NCBI GenBank assembly: GCA_000564995.1
Contig: JDFH01000020.1
Coordinates: 1 to 64,000 of the forward strand
DNA: 64,000 nucleotides
Source: Atopobium sp. ICM42b
Lineage (GTDB): Bacteria; Actinomycetota; Coriobacteriia; Coriobacteriales; Atopobiaceae
Direction of reading: 5' to 3'
Positions 49,401 to 57,421 of this stretch are shown here, piece by piece. Both the position numbers and the translations under genes were made by a program. Within the stretch, counting starts at the first letter, position 1. Each line of letters opens with the position of its first letter. The notes below the pieces were generated by a model. The model searched no databases and was not told the DNA's origin. It saw only the letters and a program-made list of their open reading frames with translations.

Positions 49401-49743
49401 CACGAAACTCATAAAAGCGCTGATGAGCAGGAGAGGGCTCTATTTCAAACCACTCAGTTCCTGGTTTGCTAACAATATCAAGCCTGCGAAGATAACCGTG
49501 AAAGTCAGTATCGTGAAAAGTCTCCCCTGTATCCTCATAAGTAGCATTTCCATGCCATTCAAGCTTGTATTCCACGTCTGCAGTGTGCATCTGCTGCTTA
49601 AGGCGTGTATCAACATTCTGCTCTGTATAGCCGATTTTGGTCCAACCATTATGGCGAGCAATCTCGGGCGTCGTATAAGCATAAATCTGTGGTAGTGCTG
49701 GATGTGATGTATTTACAAGCTTACTGATATCGGTGACGGACAT
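46417..49743 (-). CDS. GIY-YIG nuclease-helicase restriction subunit
   Basis: 1108 residues. The N-terminus (1 to ~110) resembles T5orf172/GIY-YIG nucleases (IYAYTTPEIARHNGWTKIGYT with DTRLKQQ). An SF2 helicase follows, with AKPRFGKTLTSYDF (~157-170), LIIDEAHEG (~270) and later QLTTGVTIPEW and MQAAFRAQNP. The C-terminus (~965-1108) looks like the front half of an N6-adenine methylase: TNQIFTPRAVVVKMV (motif X-like) and ADLYMKSGLYITEV in place of a normal motif I DPACGSG. There is no NPPY in this chain. It is 2 bp after the methylase gene and surely pairs with it as the cutting/translocating part of a restriction-modification system. Confidence 0.85.
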   Translation of the reverse strand: MSVTDISKLVNTSHPALPQIYAYTTPEIARHNGWTKIGYTEQNVDTRLKQQMHTADVEYKLEWHGNATYEDTGETFHDTDFHGYLRRLDIVSKPGTEWFEIEPSPAHQRFYEFRENHGIVGDALAPVEYRLRDEQERASEKTVDYAHLHERGEFLWNAKPRFGKTLTSYDFCKRIGAQKILIVTNRPAIANSWYDDYVKFVGFESGLAFISSISTLQGKPYCLSREQYRKGFNNGVPKGFIEFVSLQDLKGAIDFGGKYDKLAHVAELEWDVLIIDEAHEGVDTFKTDVAFDHIKRKFTLHLSGTPFKAIANEKFPEDAIFNWTYADEQKAKKDWDNPELPNPYAELPRLNMFTYQMSDIVAGEIKRGIDIDGENVEYTFDLNEFFATNENGYFLHNDDVNRFLDALTTQKKFPFSTSELRDELRHTLWMLNRVDSAKALAKKLKQHPVFRDYEIVLAAGDGKLDDDEVSAQAFDKVCKAIAEHDYTITLSVGQLTTGVTIPEWTAVLMLSNMKSPALYMQAAFRAQNPCLFNRNGKFLRKENAYVFDFDPARTLTIFEEFANDLYTDTASGGGTADDRKQRVRTLLNFFPVIGEDENGEMVELDAERVLSIPRKIRSREVVRRGFMSDFLFQNISNIFRAPAEVLNVLQKLEPYKAPNKELGVREDTADELNLNENGEVEIPQEQVIGLANGIFGEKVYSSIADELDDVIDTIIVDEDGDSDDVFLDNLQSIFSDSIAKPLVEAANEKYGDEFRSSQQKKVERRIKADVDIRLHREVGNFTIERNRIEKERASQLDLAQTQEEADEINRAHDKRIENARQSLVENLKDSCDELVKSAGETVVREVETAKRENKKQTIEGSIRDHLRGFSRTIPSFLMAYGDEDTTLAHFDQIIPEDVFFEVTSVTVEQFCLLRDGGDVTDPESGETVHFEGQLFDPVVFDDSVHEFISLRGKLANYFDDSQDEDIFDYVPPQKTNQIFTPRAVVVKMVDLFEQENPGCFDDPDHTFADLYMKSGLYITEVIKRLFNSEKMCDLFPNDRTRLNHILEEQVFGIAPTEIIYKIATNYILGANGEVGGGCDTNFVKADSAELAKEGKLAEFVEQAFGGKL

Positions 49744-49745
49744 GA

Positions 49746-51821
49746 CTAATTCATCTCCTTCACGTGGGATTCAATGAAGTCGATTTCTTCTTTACTTAGT
49801 CCGTACTTCGCGTAAAGTTGCTTGTCAATCTCGGAGATAGACTTTGACCAGTCGATATCAGAGCCTTCAGTAAAATCCTGAAGAGGGATAAGGCGCCATA
49901 CTGGTCGAGTATTATGTTGAGTAACTTTAAGGATTCCCAACATAGCGCGAGCAAATTTTGTTTTTATGTATTTAAGAATCGCCTCTGCTTCTTGCTTTGT
50001 ATCAACTGCACCCACAGCAAGAAAAGTTTCAGTGAAGCCAATTGAAGGCATGCCGATTAGCGGTGTAGAAAGTGTTTCTCCTAAAGCACCACTTCCATTT
50101 GCTTCAGGAACCATTACTTTCCACTTGTTCAAATTATGATTCTTAGCGAGATAGTCTTTTCGCATCCAGCGATACTGTCTCTTTCCATGCGAGATGCCAA
50201 ATATTTGAACATATTCACGTTGTTCATCGGGCTTTTCACAGGTAAAGAGCTTGGGAAATCTATCAAAAGAGCTTGAGAGAATACGACTATCAGTAATCTT
50301 TTTCATCTCTTCGGGCTCTTCGTCATATACCCGCTGTGAGAACCTATAAAGTCCACGGTTAGACACAATTGAATCTAATCCTACAAAATTTTTAGCGTTT
50401 ACCTTCTGATAAATATTCGAAAGTTCAACAAACGGAATAAAGGTTTCTATTGGTCCTAAATTGCGTGTTGCATCACGCAAAGAGACTACGACTCCACCTT
50501 TAATGTCGGTATTGATAAATACTTTAGAAGAATCCGCTTCGTAATATAGCACCTTAAAATGTGGGTCATTAAGTTTCTTTTCATTCCATTGCTTCGGGGT
50601 TCCACCTGCATTAACCAAAAAGCGTGCAGGAGTTATTAACTCAACTCGTTCAGAAACTTCTTCGGCGGCATCCATAAAAATGTTATATACAGGTTTTGCA
50701 TATGATTTATTTCCATCATCAGTAAATTCCTCCTGATATGGAGGATTACCGATTACCGCATAAAACTTCCTGTCCATAGAACATGCCTTGCCTTTCATAA
50801 CTTGGAATTCGAAAGGTTCATTTTCTTGCCAGTCATATATGATGCAGAAGGGTATCGTTTTGCCAAATTCCTCTTCTTTTTCTTCTTGAGTTGATTTGTC
50901 AAAGGATGCTTCATCTAAAAGGTCAAATAATGAGGGTTGCAGTGGTTCTGGCGCAGGCTCCTCATATCCGAAGAGAGTCGACTGCGCGACAGCATCCATC
51001 TTGTTGGTAGGTACTGCACACGTAAAACCATTCATCTGCCAGAAATTCCACGACACAATCCATGCCGCCTGATCCAATTCATCGTCTGTTATACCCATGC
51101 CCCAGCGCTCACGCAGATGCTCGCAAAACGTCTCGAACACGTTAATACGCGCAAGGAGCAAGTTATCACCCTGGTATTCGAAACCATAGGAGGCTTTGAG
51201 GGCACAGATTGCCCATTTCACCCACTCGCGACGGGACTTGGTTTTTTTACTCACTACGAGGAGCTTGCGATCGAGAAACCCAATGCGCTTATCTACAGGT
51301 AACACATCACCAGTAACAGAATCGTAGCGGGAGCACACAAAAGGAGCTTCGCCACAGGTAATCTCTAGACGTGGGCTCTCAACATAAGCACGCCAACCGT
51401 ATCCTCTTTTTTTGGGAAAGACAATTGGCTCCTGAGTGATGTGCCATGCTTGATTATCTTCTCTATTGAAAACATTTCGTCTACTGAACCAGACAGCGTC
51501 GATATCGTTATTCATCTGATTACAAAGCCAGGAAGGTGTAAATACCTCGGCACGAGACTTTGTTCGCTTGGATTGATGTTCTTGTTCCTTGGCAATACGA
51601 GGCTTGATAACACCTGAGGAGAGACCGGTGATTTTCTCGACAGTAATCTCGTCGTCACCCATATATCCCTCGCCGAGCGCTTCATATTCATTATCTGCCC
51701 AGATAATATTACGACCGGTGGTGCGATCTTGAAGAAGTGTCTCTAGAATCCGTGTTGGATATCGAGAGTCAAAGCTCTCGATGAAGCCAGAACCTATAGT
51801 ATGTTGTCCATTGGATTCCAC
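49746..51821 (-). CDS. Eco57I-like N6-adenine DNA methyltransferase
   Basis: 691 residues. It has AEVFTPSWLCNQM (motif X, ~90), LEITCGEAPF as motif I (~150) and YAVIGNPPYQEE with catalytic NPPY at about residue 358. The C-terminal part would recognise the DNA target. With the helicase-nuclease at 46417 it forms a two-gene restriction-modification system, akin to type I/III or type IIG arrangements but with the translocase separate and without a stand-alone specificity subunit. The start is GTG 51821 with a weak AAAGAG upstream. Confidence 0.85.
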   Translation of the reverse strand: MESNGQHTIGSGFIESFDSRYPTRILETLLQDRTTGRNIIWADNEYEALGEGYMGDDEITVEKITGLSSGVIKPRIAKEQEHQSKRTKSRAEVFTPSWLCNQMNNDIDAVWFSRRNVFNREDNQAWHITQEPIVFPKKRGYGWRAYVESPRLEITCGEAPFVCSRYDSVTGDVLPVDKRIGFLDRKLLVVSKKTKSRREWVKWAICALKASYGFEYQGDNLLLARINVFETFCEHLRERWGMGITDDELDQAAWIVSWNFWQMNGFTCAVPTNKMDAVAQSTLFGYEEPAPEPLQPSLFDLLDEASFDKSTQEEKEEEFGKTIPFCIIYDWQENEPFEFQVMKGKACSMDRKFYAVIGNPPYQEEFTDDGNKSYAKPVYNIFMDAAEEVSERVELITPARFLVNAGGTPKQWNEKKLNDPHFKVLYYEADSSKVFINTDIKGGVVVSLRDATRNLGPIETFIPFVELSNIYQKVNAKNFVGLDSIVSNRGLYRFSQRVYDEEPEEMKKITDSRILSSSFDRFPKLFTCEKPDEQREYVQIFGISHGKRQYRWMRKDYLAKNHNLNKWKVMVPEANGSGALGETLSTPLIGMPSIGFTETFLAVGAVDTKQEAEAILKYIKTKFARAMLGILKVTQHNTRPVWRLIPLQDFTEGSDIDWSKSISEIDKQLYAKYGLSKEEIDFIESHVKEMN

Positions 51822-52510
51822 TGTTTACTGCTCTTTCTTCATGAGAACTTTGATAATGCACATATTTATAAAAATACCGAACAAATGTCACGCAAATTTG
51901 AGGTCTTTTATCGCGCTCCCTTGAGGCTTCTTGGTGTGCATGTGCGAATGGTGATCATGTCACCGACAACAAGCTATTCCAGCAACACAGCCTTGACATC
52001 ATCACTACTTACAAGCTCCGAATACTTAAACTCATGTATCTGTCTTTAATGAAATTCAAATGTGATTACATTTTACAGCAACACATTTACACATGAGCTA
52101 ATTTCTGTCATATGCAGTAGAAATCAAGCTTTAGGCGATCTGCTCTTCTCATACACACAACTCACGAAATAGTGTTTAACAACTTCGGAGGAGATCAATT
52201 GCATCATACTTTCGCTTTGATGGCATATCTTTTCATCCGAATCTCACAACTAATGAACTTATAGAGTAAATCCAGGTGCAGACGGTTGAAGAAAAGAGGC
52301 CGCAGATCAGATTTCTAGACTTTTTGATTGGTTATTATTAGTAATATTAACGCTCAAATCAAAATCTTAATCCAATAATTGAATTTCCAAGTCCAAATGT
52401 AGCTGTGGCATTCACACTCAAAGACAGCCAAAACAGTTAAACAAAGTGGATTGATGGTAACAGCAATCCTCTACACTTGTTATATATAAAAAATTTTAAC
52501 TAAGTTTCTA
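51822..52510. other. 690-bp gap; no gene seen
   Basis: AT-rich, no open frame with a ribosome-binding site, no hairpin of note and no GGCGAGAA word. It presumably contains the methylase promoter. It may be degraded remnant sequence at the island edge. Confidence 0.5.
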
Positions 52511-52804
52511 CTACTCCCTTGTACCCGTAAACACAAAGTCTCGGTTAGCAATGTGGGCGATGCCTTGGATGGTGTCGCCCTCAACGGAGCCGCCGACGGC
52601 AAAGATAACGGGACCCACAAAAGACTCAAGCTTGCCACCAAAGGTAAACGAGTTGTCGGTAACCTTGCCGTTCTCAATATCAATCTGGACACCCATAGCA
52701 GTCAGAGAGCCAGTGAGTTTCTCGCCAGAGGTGATGAGGACAGCGGTACCCTCTTTGGCTCCAACGGGAGAATCCATTTGAATCTTGTATGTTCCGTCAA
52801 TCAT
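52511..52804 (-). CDS. Small beta-rich protein of unknown function
   Basis: 97 residues, predicted nearly all beta strand: MIDGTYKIQMDSPVG, GTAVLITSGEKLTGSL, then IENGKVTDNSFTFGGKLE and HIANRDFVFTGTRE. It resembles a small lipocalin/YceI-like barrel, but I cannot name a family. There is no signal peptide. I start it at ATG 52804 (AGAGGC upstream); the longer frame to 53050 covers the divergent promoter and is low quality. It is divergent from the 3-hydroxyacyl-CoA dehydrogenase. Confidence 0.6.
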   Translation of the reverse strand: MIDGTYKIQMDSPVGAKEGTAVLITSGEKLTGSLTAMGVQIDIENGKVTDNSFTFGGKLESFVGPVIFAVGGSVEGDTIQGIAHIANRDFVFTGTRE

Positions 52805-53071
52805 GATGCCTCTATTCTGTCCAGGCGTCATACCTGGTGTTTTATTGGGTTGTAGCCAATGGACTGCGCTAAAACCAACTGCTTGGTACGTCTCTATTCT
52901 ACCCAAGAACGATGAGGGATAGATGTGGTTTCTCGCCAGGGGATAATTCGTAGGAATTGAATGAAAGTTGGAAATTTTCCGAACGAATGTTTGACGGAGA
53001 GTTTCTGGGGTATAGGGACGGTAGATAAATCGCGCGGCACTTCTCGCCACGCTTGTAGAAAGGAACGTCCT

Positions 53072-54019
53072 ATGGACATTTCACAGGTTAAGAAAGTTGT
53101 AGTTGCTGGCGGCGGCGTTTTGGGCAGCCAGATTGCATTTCAGACCGCTTATCGCGGCTACGAGACCACCATTTGGCTGAGGTCCGAGGCTTCAATTGAG
53201 CGTGCTCGTCCAAAGATTGAGCACCTCAGAGAGGTGTATTTGAACACCCTCGAGGCAATGAAGACCGATCCTAAGGCTTACGCTTATGGCCTTATTGCCC
53301 AGGATGAGATTACTCCAGAGAAGCTCGACCAGCTGAAAGAGCAGGTAGAGCGCGCATATAGCAACCTCAAGCTCACTTCCGATTGGGATGAGGCTTTTGG
53401 TGACGCCGATTTTGTCATCGAGTCCGTTGCAGAGAATCCAGAGCAGAAGATTGAGTTCTATACCGAGCTGGCCAAGCACCTGCCCGAGAAGACTATTGTG
53501 GCAACTAACAGCTCAACCATGATTCCAAGCATGTTCGCTGTAGCTACTGGTCGTCCCGAGAAGTACCTAGCACTCCACTTTGCTAACGAGATTTGGCGCA
53601 ACCCAATCGGCGAGGTTATGGGTCACGCAGGTACCGCTCAGGAGAACTTTGACATGGTCGTCGCTTTTGCAGCAAGCATCCGTATGATTCCGGTCAAGGT
53701 CCTGAAGGAGCAGCCTGGTTACCTGTTGAACTCCATGCTGGTACCTCTTCTGGTCTCCGCTGAGCAGCTCTGGGCAAACGGCGTTGGCAACGTCGAGGAC
53801 ATCGATAGGGCTTGGCGCATTGGCACCGGCTCGCCAAAGGGTCCGTTCCAGATTCTGGACATCATTGGCCTGGTCACCGCATACAATGTCGCTCTGATGA
53901 ACCCTGCAGCTAAGGATCCCGAGTCTGTACAGGGTCGCATTGTTGCCCAGCTCAAAGAGAAGATTGACAAGGGCGAGACCGGCGTTGCCGCTGGTAAGGG
54001 CTTCTACGAGTACAAGTAA
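53072..54019 (+). CDS. 3-hydroxyacyl-CoA dehydrogenase family protein
   Basis: 315 residues. The N-terminal Rossmann domain has VVVAGGGVLGSQIAF (NAD binding); ESVAENPEQKIEFY and TNSSTMIPS follow, then the catalytic-region His in LALHFANEIW and the C-terminal helical domain with PGYLLNSMLVPLL and GTGSPKGPFQILDIIGL. It oxidises a 3-hydroxyacyl-CoA (or a related 3-hydroxy acid) with NAD. No other beta-oxidation or butyrate genes adjoin it. Start ATG 53072 with AAAGGA upstream; the frame runs upstream to 52961 without similarity. It ends at a strong terminator. Confidence 0.9.
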   Translation: MDISQVKKVVVAGGGVLGSQIAFQTAYRGYETTIWLRSEASIERARPKIEHLREVYLNTLEAMKTDPKAYAYGLIAQDEITPEKLDQLKEQVERAYSNLKLTSDWDEAFGDADFVIESVAENPEQKIEFYTELAKHLPEKTIVATNSSTMIPSMFAVATGRPEKYLALHFANEIWRNPIGEVMGHAGTAQENFDMVVAFAASIRMIPVKVLKEQPGYLLNSMLVPLLVSAEQLWANGVGNVEDIDRAWRIGTGSPKGPFQILDIIGLVTAYNVALMNPAAKDPESVQGRIVAQLKEKIDKGETGVAAGKGFYEYK

Positions 54020-54046
54020 GGCGCGTACAGGTTGCAAGTGATTTCT

Positions 54047-54081
54047 ACCCGGCATCCATTTCGTGTGGATGCCGGGTTTCT
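54047..54081 (+). terminator. Terminator of the dehydrogenase gene
   Basis: Perfect 12-bp stem (54047-54058 with 54066-54077), 7-nt loop, then TTCTT. Confidence 0.85.
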
Positions 54082-54154
54082 TGTGCGAAAGCGCCGCTGG
54101 TGGACGGGGTTTCTCGCCAGGCTGCGGGAGGGCGGCGCGGGCACGGCGTGCATC

Positions 54155-54232
54155 TGGCGGACGCCTAGCAGGGCGCCTTGAGGGCGCCTAGCGGGCGCCT
54201 AGGGGACGCCTTGAGGGCGCCTAGGGGCGCCT
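54155..54232. repeat. GC-rich tandem repeat of GGCGCCTAG/GGCGCCTTG words
   Basis: Seven imperfect 9-13 bp copies of GGCGCCT(AG/TG) run directly into the left end of the 120-bp element at 54228. Each copy contains the palindrome GGCGCC or GCGC. Confidence 0.8.
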
Positions 54233-54347
54233 GATTTCTGCAAAGAATCTGTAAATTTTGCCTAAAAGCATCAAAGAATCTGTGGATTTGCCTGATTTTA
54301 CAAAAGAATCGGTAGCTCAAATACAGATTCTTTGCACATTTCAGGCG
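54228..54347. repeat. 120-bp framed-core element, family A copy 1
   Basis: It starts CGCCTGA and ends TCAGGCG. Inside, the core CAAAGAATCTGT (third copy degenerate, AAAAGAATCGGT) occurs three times at 30-31 bp steps; the first two are followed by two bases and ATTTTGCCT or ATTTGCCT. The final core is inverted (ACAGATTCTTTG). A near-identical copy is at 60700-60819 in the same orientation. No coding capacity. Confidence 0.9.
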
Positions 54348-54392
54348 GACTTTTTGAACTCAAAGTTGCTTTTCATGAGCGCTCTTCGTGGA

Positions 54393-54512
54393 GCCTGATT
54401 TTCTCGCCATGTCTGAACGTTTTGCCGGAAAAGTGCACCAAGTCTGAGCTATTTGCCGGTTTTTCTCGCTATGTCTGAGTAAATTTACTCAGACATGATG
54501 TACTTTTCAGGC
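54393..54512. repeat. 120-bp framed-core element, family B copy 1
   Basis: Same frame as family A (GCCTGA start, TTTTCAGGC end, ATTTGCCG after each core), but the core word is ATGTCTGAG-like (54410, 54441, 54472), 31 bp apart, with an inverted last core. The end holds a perfect 26-bp palindrome (54471-54496). Related copy at 60545-60665. Confidence 0.9.
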
Positions 54513-54575
54513 GGGACGTGGCGGAACACGGCGGGACGCGGGATGACGCGAGACGCGGCGGGACGCGGCAGCATT
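54513..54575. repeat. GC-rich degenerate repeat (GGCGGGACGCGG words)
   Basis: Imperfect copies of GGCGGGACG / GCGGAACACG / GGGATGACGCG directly after element B, before the GntR gene stop. Confidence 0.6.
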
Positions 54576-54617
54576 GACGCACGCGAATGCCGTATCGGAA
54601 CTTGCAGAGCTTACTTC

Positions 54618-55340
54618 TTACAAACTCAGCTCGTAACGGCCTCCAACAAAGAAGTCTTTGCCAATGTAAACAGGCTTCTTTTCCTTATCCACAAAATAGG
54701 ACTCGCTAACAATAAGCGGAGCTCCAACGGAGATATCAAGACGGCTTGACTGCTCTGTTGTTGCTCTTGCTGCATTAATTGTCCAGGAAGAGCTCTTAAC
54801 TGGCTTTCTTCCAAGGATTTCAGCAACAGCCTTAAACATTGAGACGTTTTCAAGAGGATGCGTATAAAGATTTGAAGCCCACTCGTAGGGCAAAATAACA
54901 CGCTCATCAACAATAGGAAGATCATCTGCATAGCGAATCCTGCGAATATAAAGAATTAAAGCACCTTCAGAAAGACCGAAGAACTTTATCTCATTTGGAC
55001 GTGCGGGAATTATTTGCCTGTCTACTACCTCGGCTCTTGGAACAGCTCCGCAAGCGGCACACATCTCGGTAAAACTACGAGACTCTAAAGATTGTTCAAG
55101 TCTACGCTTGAGCTGCTTTGAACCTACAAACGTGCCCCTTCCCTGCTTTTTTGTAAGCAAGCTGTCAGCACAAAGATCTTCAATAGCACGACGGACCGTA
55201 ATGCGACTTACGTTGTATTTCTCGCTTAATTCAGTTTCAGAAGGAATTTTATCGTCAACCTGATATACACCAGACTCAATATCACTCTTAATGTCATCAT
55301 ATATCTGTTGATATAAAGGTTGCACGTTTGATGTACTCAA
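54618..55340 (-). CDS. GntR/HutC-family regulator (UTRA effector domain)
   Basis: 240 residues. N-terminal winged HTH: PLYQQIYDDIKSDIESGVY, IPSETELSEKYNVSRITVRRAIEDL, KQGRGTFV. The C-terminal UTRA domain binds a sugar-phosphate-type effector. It is the last gene of the SIS/PTS cluster, reading in the same direction. Related palindromes AGAC-ATTATA-(G/T)AC lie directly above its own start (55351-55368), above the EIIAB gene (59236-59262) and, weaker, above the first SIS gene (60411-60430), so it probably represses itself and the operon until the phosphorylated sugar amine appears. Confidence 0.9.
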   Translation of the reverse strand: MSTSNVQPLYQQIYDDIKSDIESGVYQVDDKIPSETELSEKYNVSRITVRRAIEDLCADSLLTKKQGRGTFVGSKQLKRRLEQSLESRSFTEMCAACGAVPRAEVVDRQIIPARPNEIKFFGLSEGALILYIRRIRYADDLPIVDERVILPYEWASNLYTHPLENVSMFKAVAEILGRKPVKSSSWTINAARATTEQSSRLDISVGAPLIVSESYFVDKEKKPVYIGKDFFVGGRYELSL

Positions 55341-55350
55341 AACTACTCCT

Positions 55351-55368
55351 AAGACATTATAGACATCT
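55351..55368. promoter_or_regulatory. Putative GntR operator above the gntR gene
   Basis: AAGACATTATAGACATCT, an imperfect palindrome 10 bp upstream of the gntR start codon. It shares AAGACATTATA with the stronger site at 59240. Confidence 0.6.
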
Positions 55369-55480
55369 CAATAATTTAAAACCTTTATAACAATAATACA
55401 TCTTGTGGCGAAACTCTTGCACATATATATCTTGTCGAAGGTTTACTTCACAGCAAGAGGACAACTTTCCCGAATATGAA

Positions 55481-55507
55481 GAAAGGACAGGCAGAACCTG
55501 TCCTTTC
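55481..55507 (-). terminator. Terminator of the SIS/PTS operon
   Basis: Perfect 11-bp stem GAAAGGACAGG (55481-55491) with its complement (55497-55507) and a 5-nt loop, 24 bp after the SIS gene stop. A short T-rich stretch follows on the minus strand. Readthrough would reach gntR. Confidence 0.75.
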
Positions 55508-55531
55508 CTTAGCGTGATTTACATAATCAGC

Positions 55532-56515
55532 TTAGTACTCAATCTTCCACATATAGCGACGCATGGTCAGAGGATGCTTACGAGCCTCAGCGATCTTCTC
55601 GGCGTAAACACGCATGACTGCGGTATGAATGAACGGGTTGAAATAGCCGAGTACCTTGGAGGAAACAGCTCCTGCAAGACCGTAATCCTTTGAATCAATG
55701 ACGGTTACCTTGGAGTTGAAGCGCTGCATAAAGGTAAGCGCACGTGCGTCCATTGGCCTTGTTGCACCCTCAGACATAAAGAGAAGATAAGGCTTTCCAT
55801 CCTCAGTAAGCTCAAATGGTCCATGGAAATACTCACCTGTGTTGTAAGCTGCGGAGTCAATCCACTGCATCTCAGAGAACAGGAACATAGAGGTTGAGTA
55901 AGCAACCTTTGCAGATGCACCAGAGCCCATCAGATAGATAAGCTGATCATCCTTGTAAGCATCTGCGAACTTCTGAGCCTCTGCTCCAGCACTCTGAGCA
56001 GACTTCTCTGCTAGCTCATAAATGGCGTTGAGACCATCAATGACATCCTGGTAAAGTTCAGTGCCCTCTGTCTGCTGAAGAATCTCTGCTGCAAGTGCCA
56101 GGACATAGCCCATCTTCTCGATCTTTGCTGCATAGTTCTTCTCAAAACCGTGAACAATTACGTAGTCAGCTTCCTTTGTGAGCGCAGAATCTGCAACGTG
56201 TGTAACAGCAACTACAGGAGCACCGGCCTTCTTAGCAGTAGTATTGGCTGCAATAGTCTCTGGAGTACCTCCACCAAGAGAGCAAGTAATAACTAGAGTG
56301 TGCTCGCCAAGCCATGCAGGAGTATCGTAGTTGAACTCGTTAGCGGTAAAGAGCTGAACGTTAAGCTTGTTGGTGTTGTTTGCCAGGAAATACTTAGCTG
56401 GATACAGCTCAGACATGGATGCGCCACAGCCGACAAAAGCAACATGAGTAATAGTGTGGTTCTCGACAATCTTAGAGATAATACTCTTAGGTTGATTCAG
56501 ATCGATCTCGTACAT
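55532..56515 (-). CDS. SIS-domain sugar-amine deglycase, FrlB/GfrF-like
   Basis: 327 residues with two SIS domains: VGCGASMSELYPAKYFL and VITCSLGGGTPETIAA in the first, LMGSGASAKVAYSTSM and YFHGPFELTE in the second. The C-terminus RRYMWKIEY is characteristic of the FrlB/GfrE/GfrF group, which splits fructoselysine-6-P or glucoselysine-6-P into glucose-6-P and lysine. It is co-transcribed with a mannose-family PTS, as in the Salmonella gfr operon. A glucosamine-type isomerase/deaminase is the main alternative. Start ATG 56515 with GAGGAG upstream. Confidence 0.8.
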   Translation of the reverse strand: MYEIDLNQPKSIISKIVENHTITHVAFVGCGASMSELYPAKYFLANNTNKLNVQLFTANEFNYDTPAWLGEHTLVITCSLGGGTPETIAANTTAKKAGAPVVAVTHVADSALTKEADYVIVHGFEKNYAAKIEKMGYVLALAAEILQQTEGTELYQDVIDGLNAIYELAEKSAQSAGAEAQKFADAYKDDQLIYLMGSGASAKVAYSTSMFLFSEMQWIDSAAYNTGEYFHGPFELTEDGKPYLLFMSEGATRPMDARALTFMQRFNSKVTVIDSKDYGLAGAVSSKVLGYFNPFIHTAVMRVYAEKIAEARKHPLTMRRYMWKIEY

Positions 56516-56580
56516 TTTTTCTCCTCTTCAAATGGTTTACGCCGTTTATTAATGCCGTTTATCAATGCCGTTTTGATTTA

Positions 56581-57408
56581 TTAAGCGAGAATACCCAGTG
56601 CGGAAAGTGCAATTCCACCAAAGATTGCAATAGCAAGCAACCAACCTGTGTTGACGCCCTTCTTAACCATGTAGAACATTCCTGCAGTTAGAAGCAGTGG
56701 AATTGTCTGTGGAAGAATGCTATCCAAAACGTTCTGAAGGACAAGAGTTCCATCCGCAAAGACCAGAGGTGTTGTCAGTCCAATAAGAGATGCAACCATA
56801 CTGCCAACAGCCATAAGACCAACAATTCCGCAAACGTACATCAGTCGCTCCATGGTGACGCCATCCTGCAGCTTATGCAGGAACTGCTGGCCGCCCTGAT
56901 AGCCAAGCTTTGCAGCAAACCAGGTAACCAGAACAGAAGGAACAATGGAGATAAGCATTGCCAGAATTGGTCCCATGATTGAGCCTTGCTGAGCAAGAGC
57001 AACACCAAGTCCAAAGGCAATAACACGAATGGTTCCCTGGAAGAACGAGTCACCAATACCAGAAAGAGGACCCATAAGGGAAGTCTTCATTGCATTAATG
57101 GAGTCTGGATTAACGCTATCAGGATCTTCTGCGTATGCCTCTTCCATTGATGCAGCAAGTCCCAAGACAAAAGCACTTGTCTGAGGTGTGCAGTTGTAGA
57201 ATGCCATGTGACGCTTATAAGCCTCTTTTTTGCGCTCTACCTGCTTTGGATCATTTGGATCTGGATAGCATCGATCAATAGTTGGAGCAATGCCATACAT
57301 AAATCCCATGTTCATTTGACGTTCGTAATTCCAAGAATCCTGAATTGCCCAAGAACGCCAGAAGAACTGTGAAAGCTTTTTATTTAAAGAAACCTTATTT
57401 TCAGCCAT
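56581..57408 (-). CDS. PTS EIID, mannose family
   Basis: 275 residues. The ManZ-type EIID begins with FWRSWAIQDSWNYERQMNMGF and carries the family block SLMGPLSGIGDSFFQGTIRV. A hydrophobic C-terminal end with one or two membrane segments anchors it. With the EIIC it forms the membrane channel. The start is ATG 57408 (AGGAAG upstream), 13 bp after the EIIC stop; the frame extends 16 codons into the EIIC end without similarity. Confidence 0.93.
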   Translation of the reverse strand: MAENKVSLNKKLSQFFWRSWAIQDSWNYERQMNMGFMYGIAPTIDRCYPDPNDPKQVERKKEAYKRHMAFYNCTPQTSAFVLGLAASMEEAYAEDPDSVNPDSINAMKTSLMGPLSGIGDSFFQGTIRVIAFGLGVALAQQGSIMGPILAMLISIVPSVLVTWFAAKLGYQGGQQFLHKLQDGVTMERLMYVCGIVGLMAVGSMVASLIGLTTPLVFADGTLVLQNVLDSILPQTIPLLLTAGMFYMVKKGVNTGWLLAIAIFGGIALSALGILA

Positions 57409-57421
57409 GATAACTTCCTTC

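Noticed and set aside
54228..54347. CRISPR array
   Set aside because: The 30-31 bp spacing looked suggestive, but the repeats are only 10-12 bp, the last is inverted, spacers are nearly constant, and no cas gene is present.
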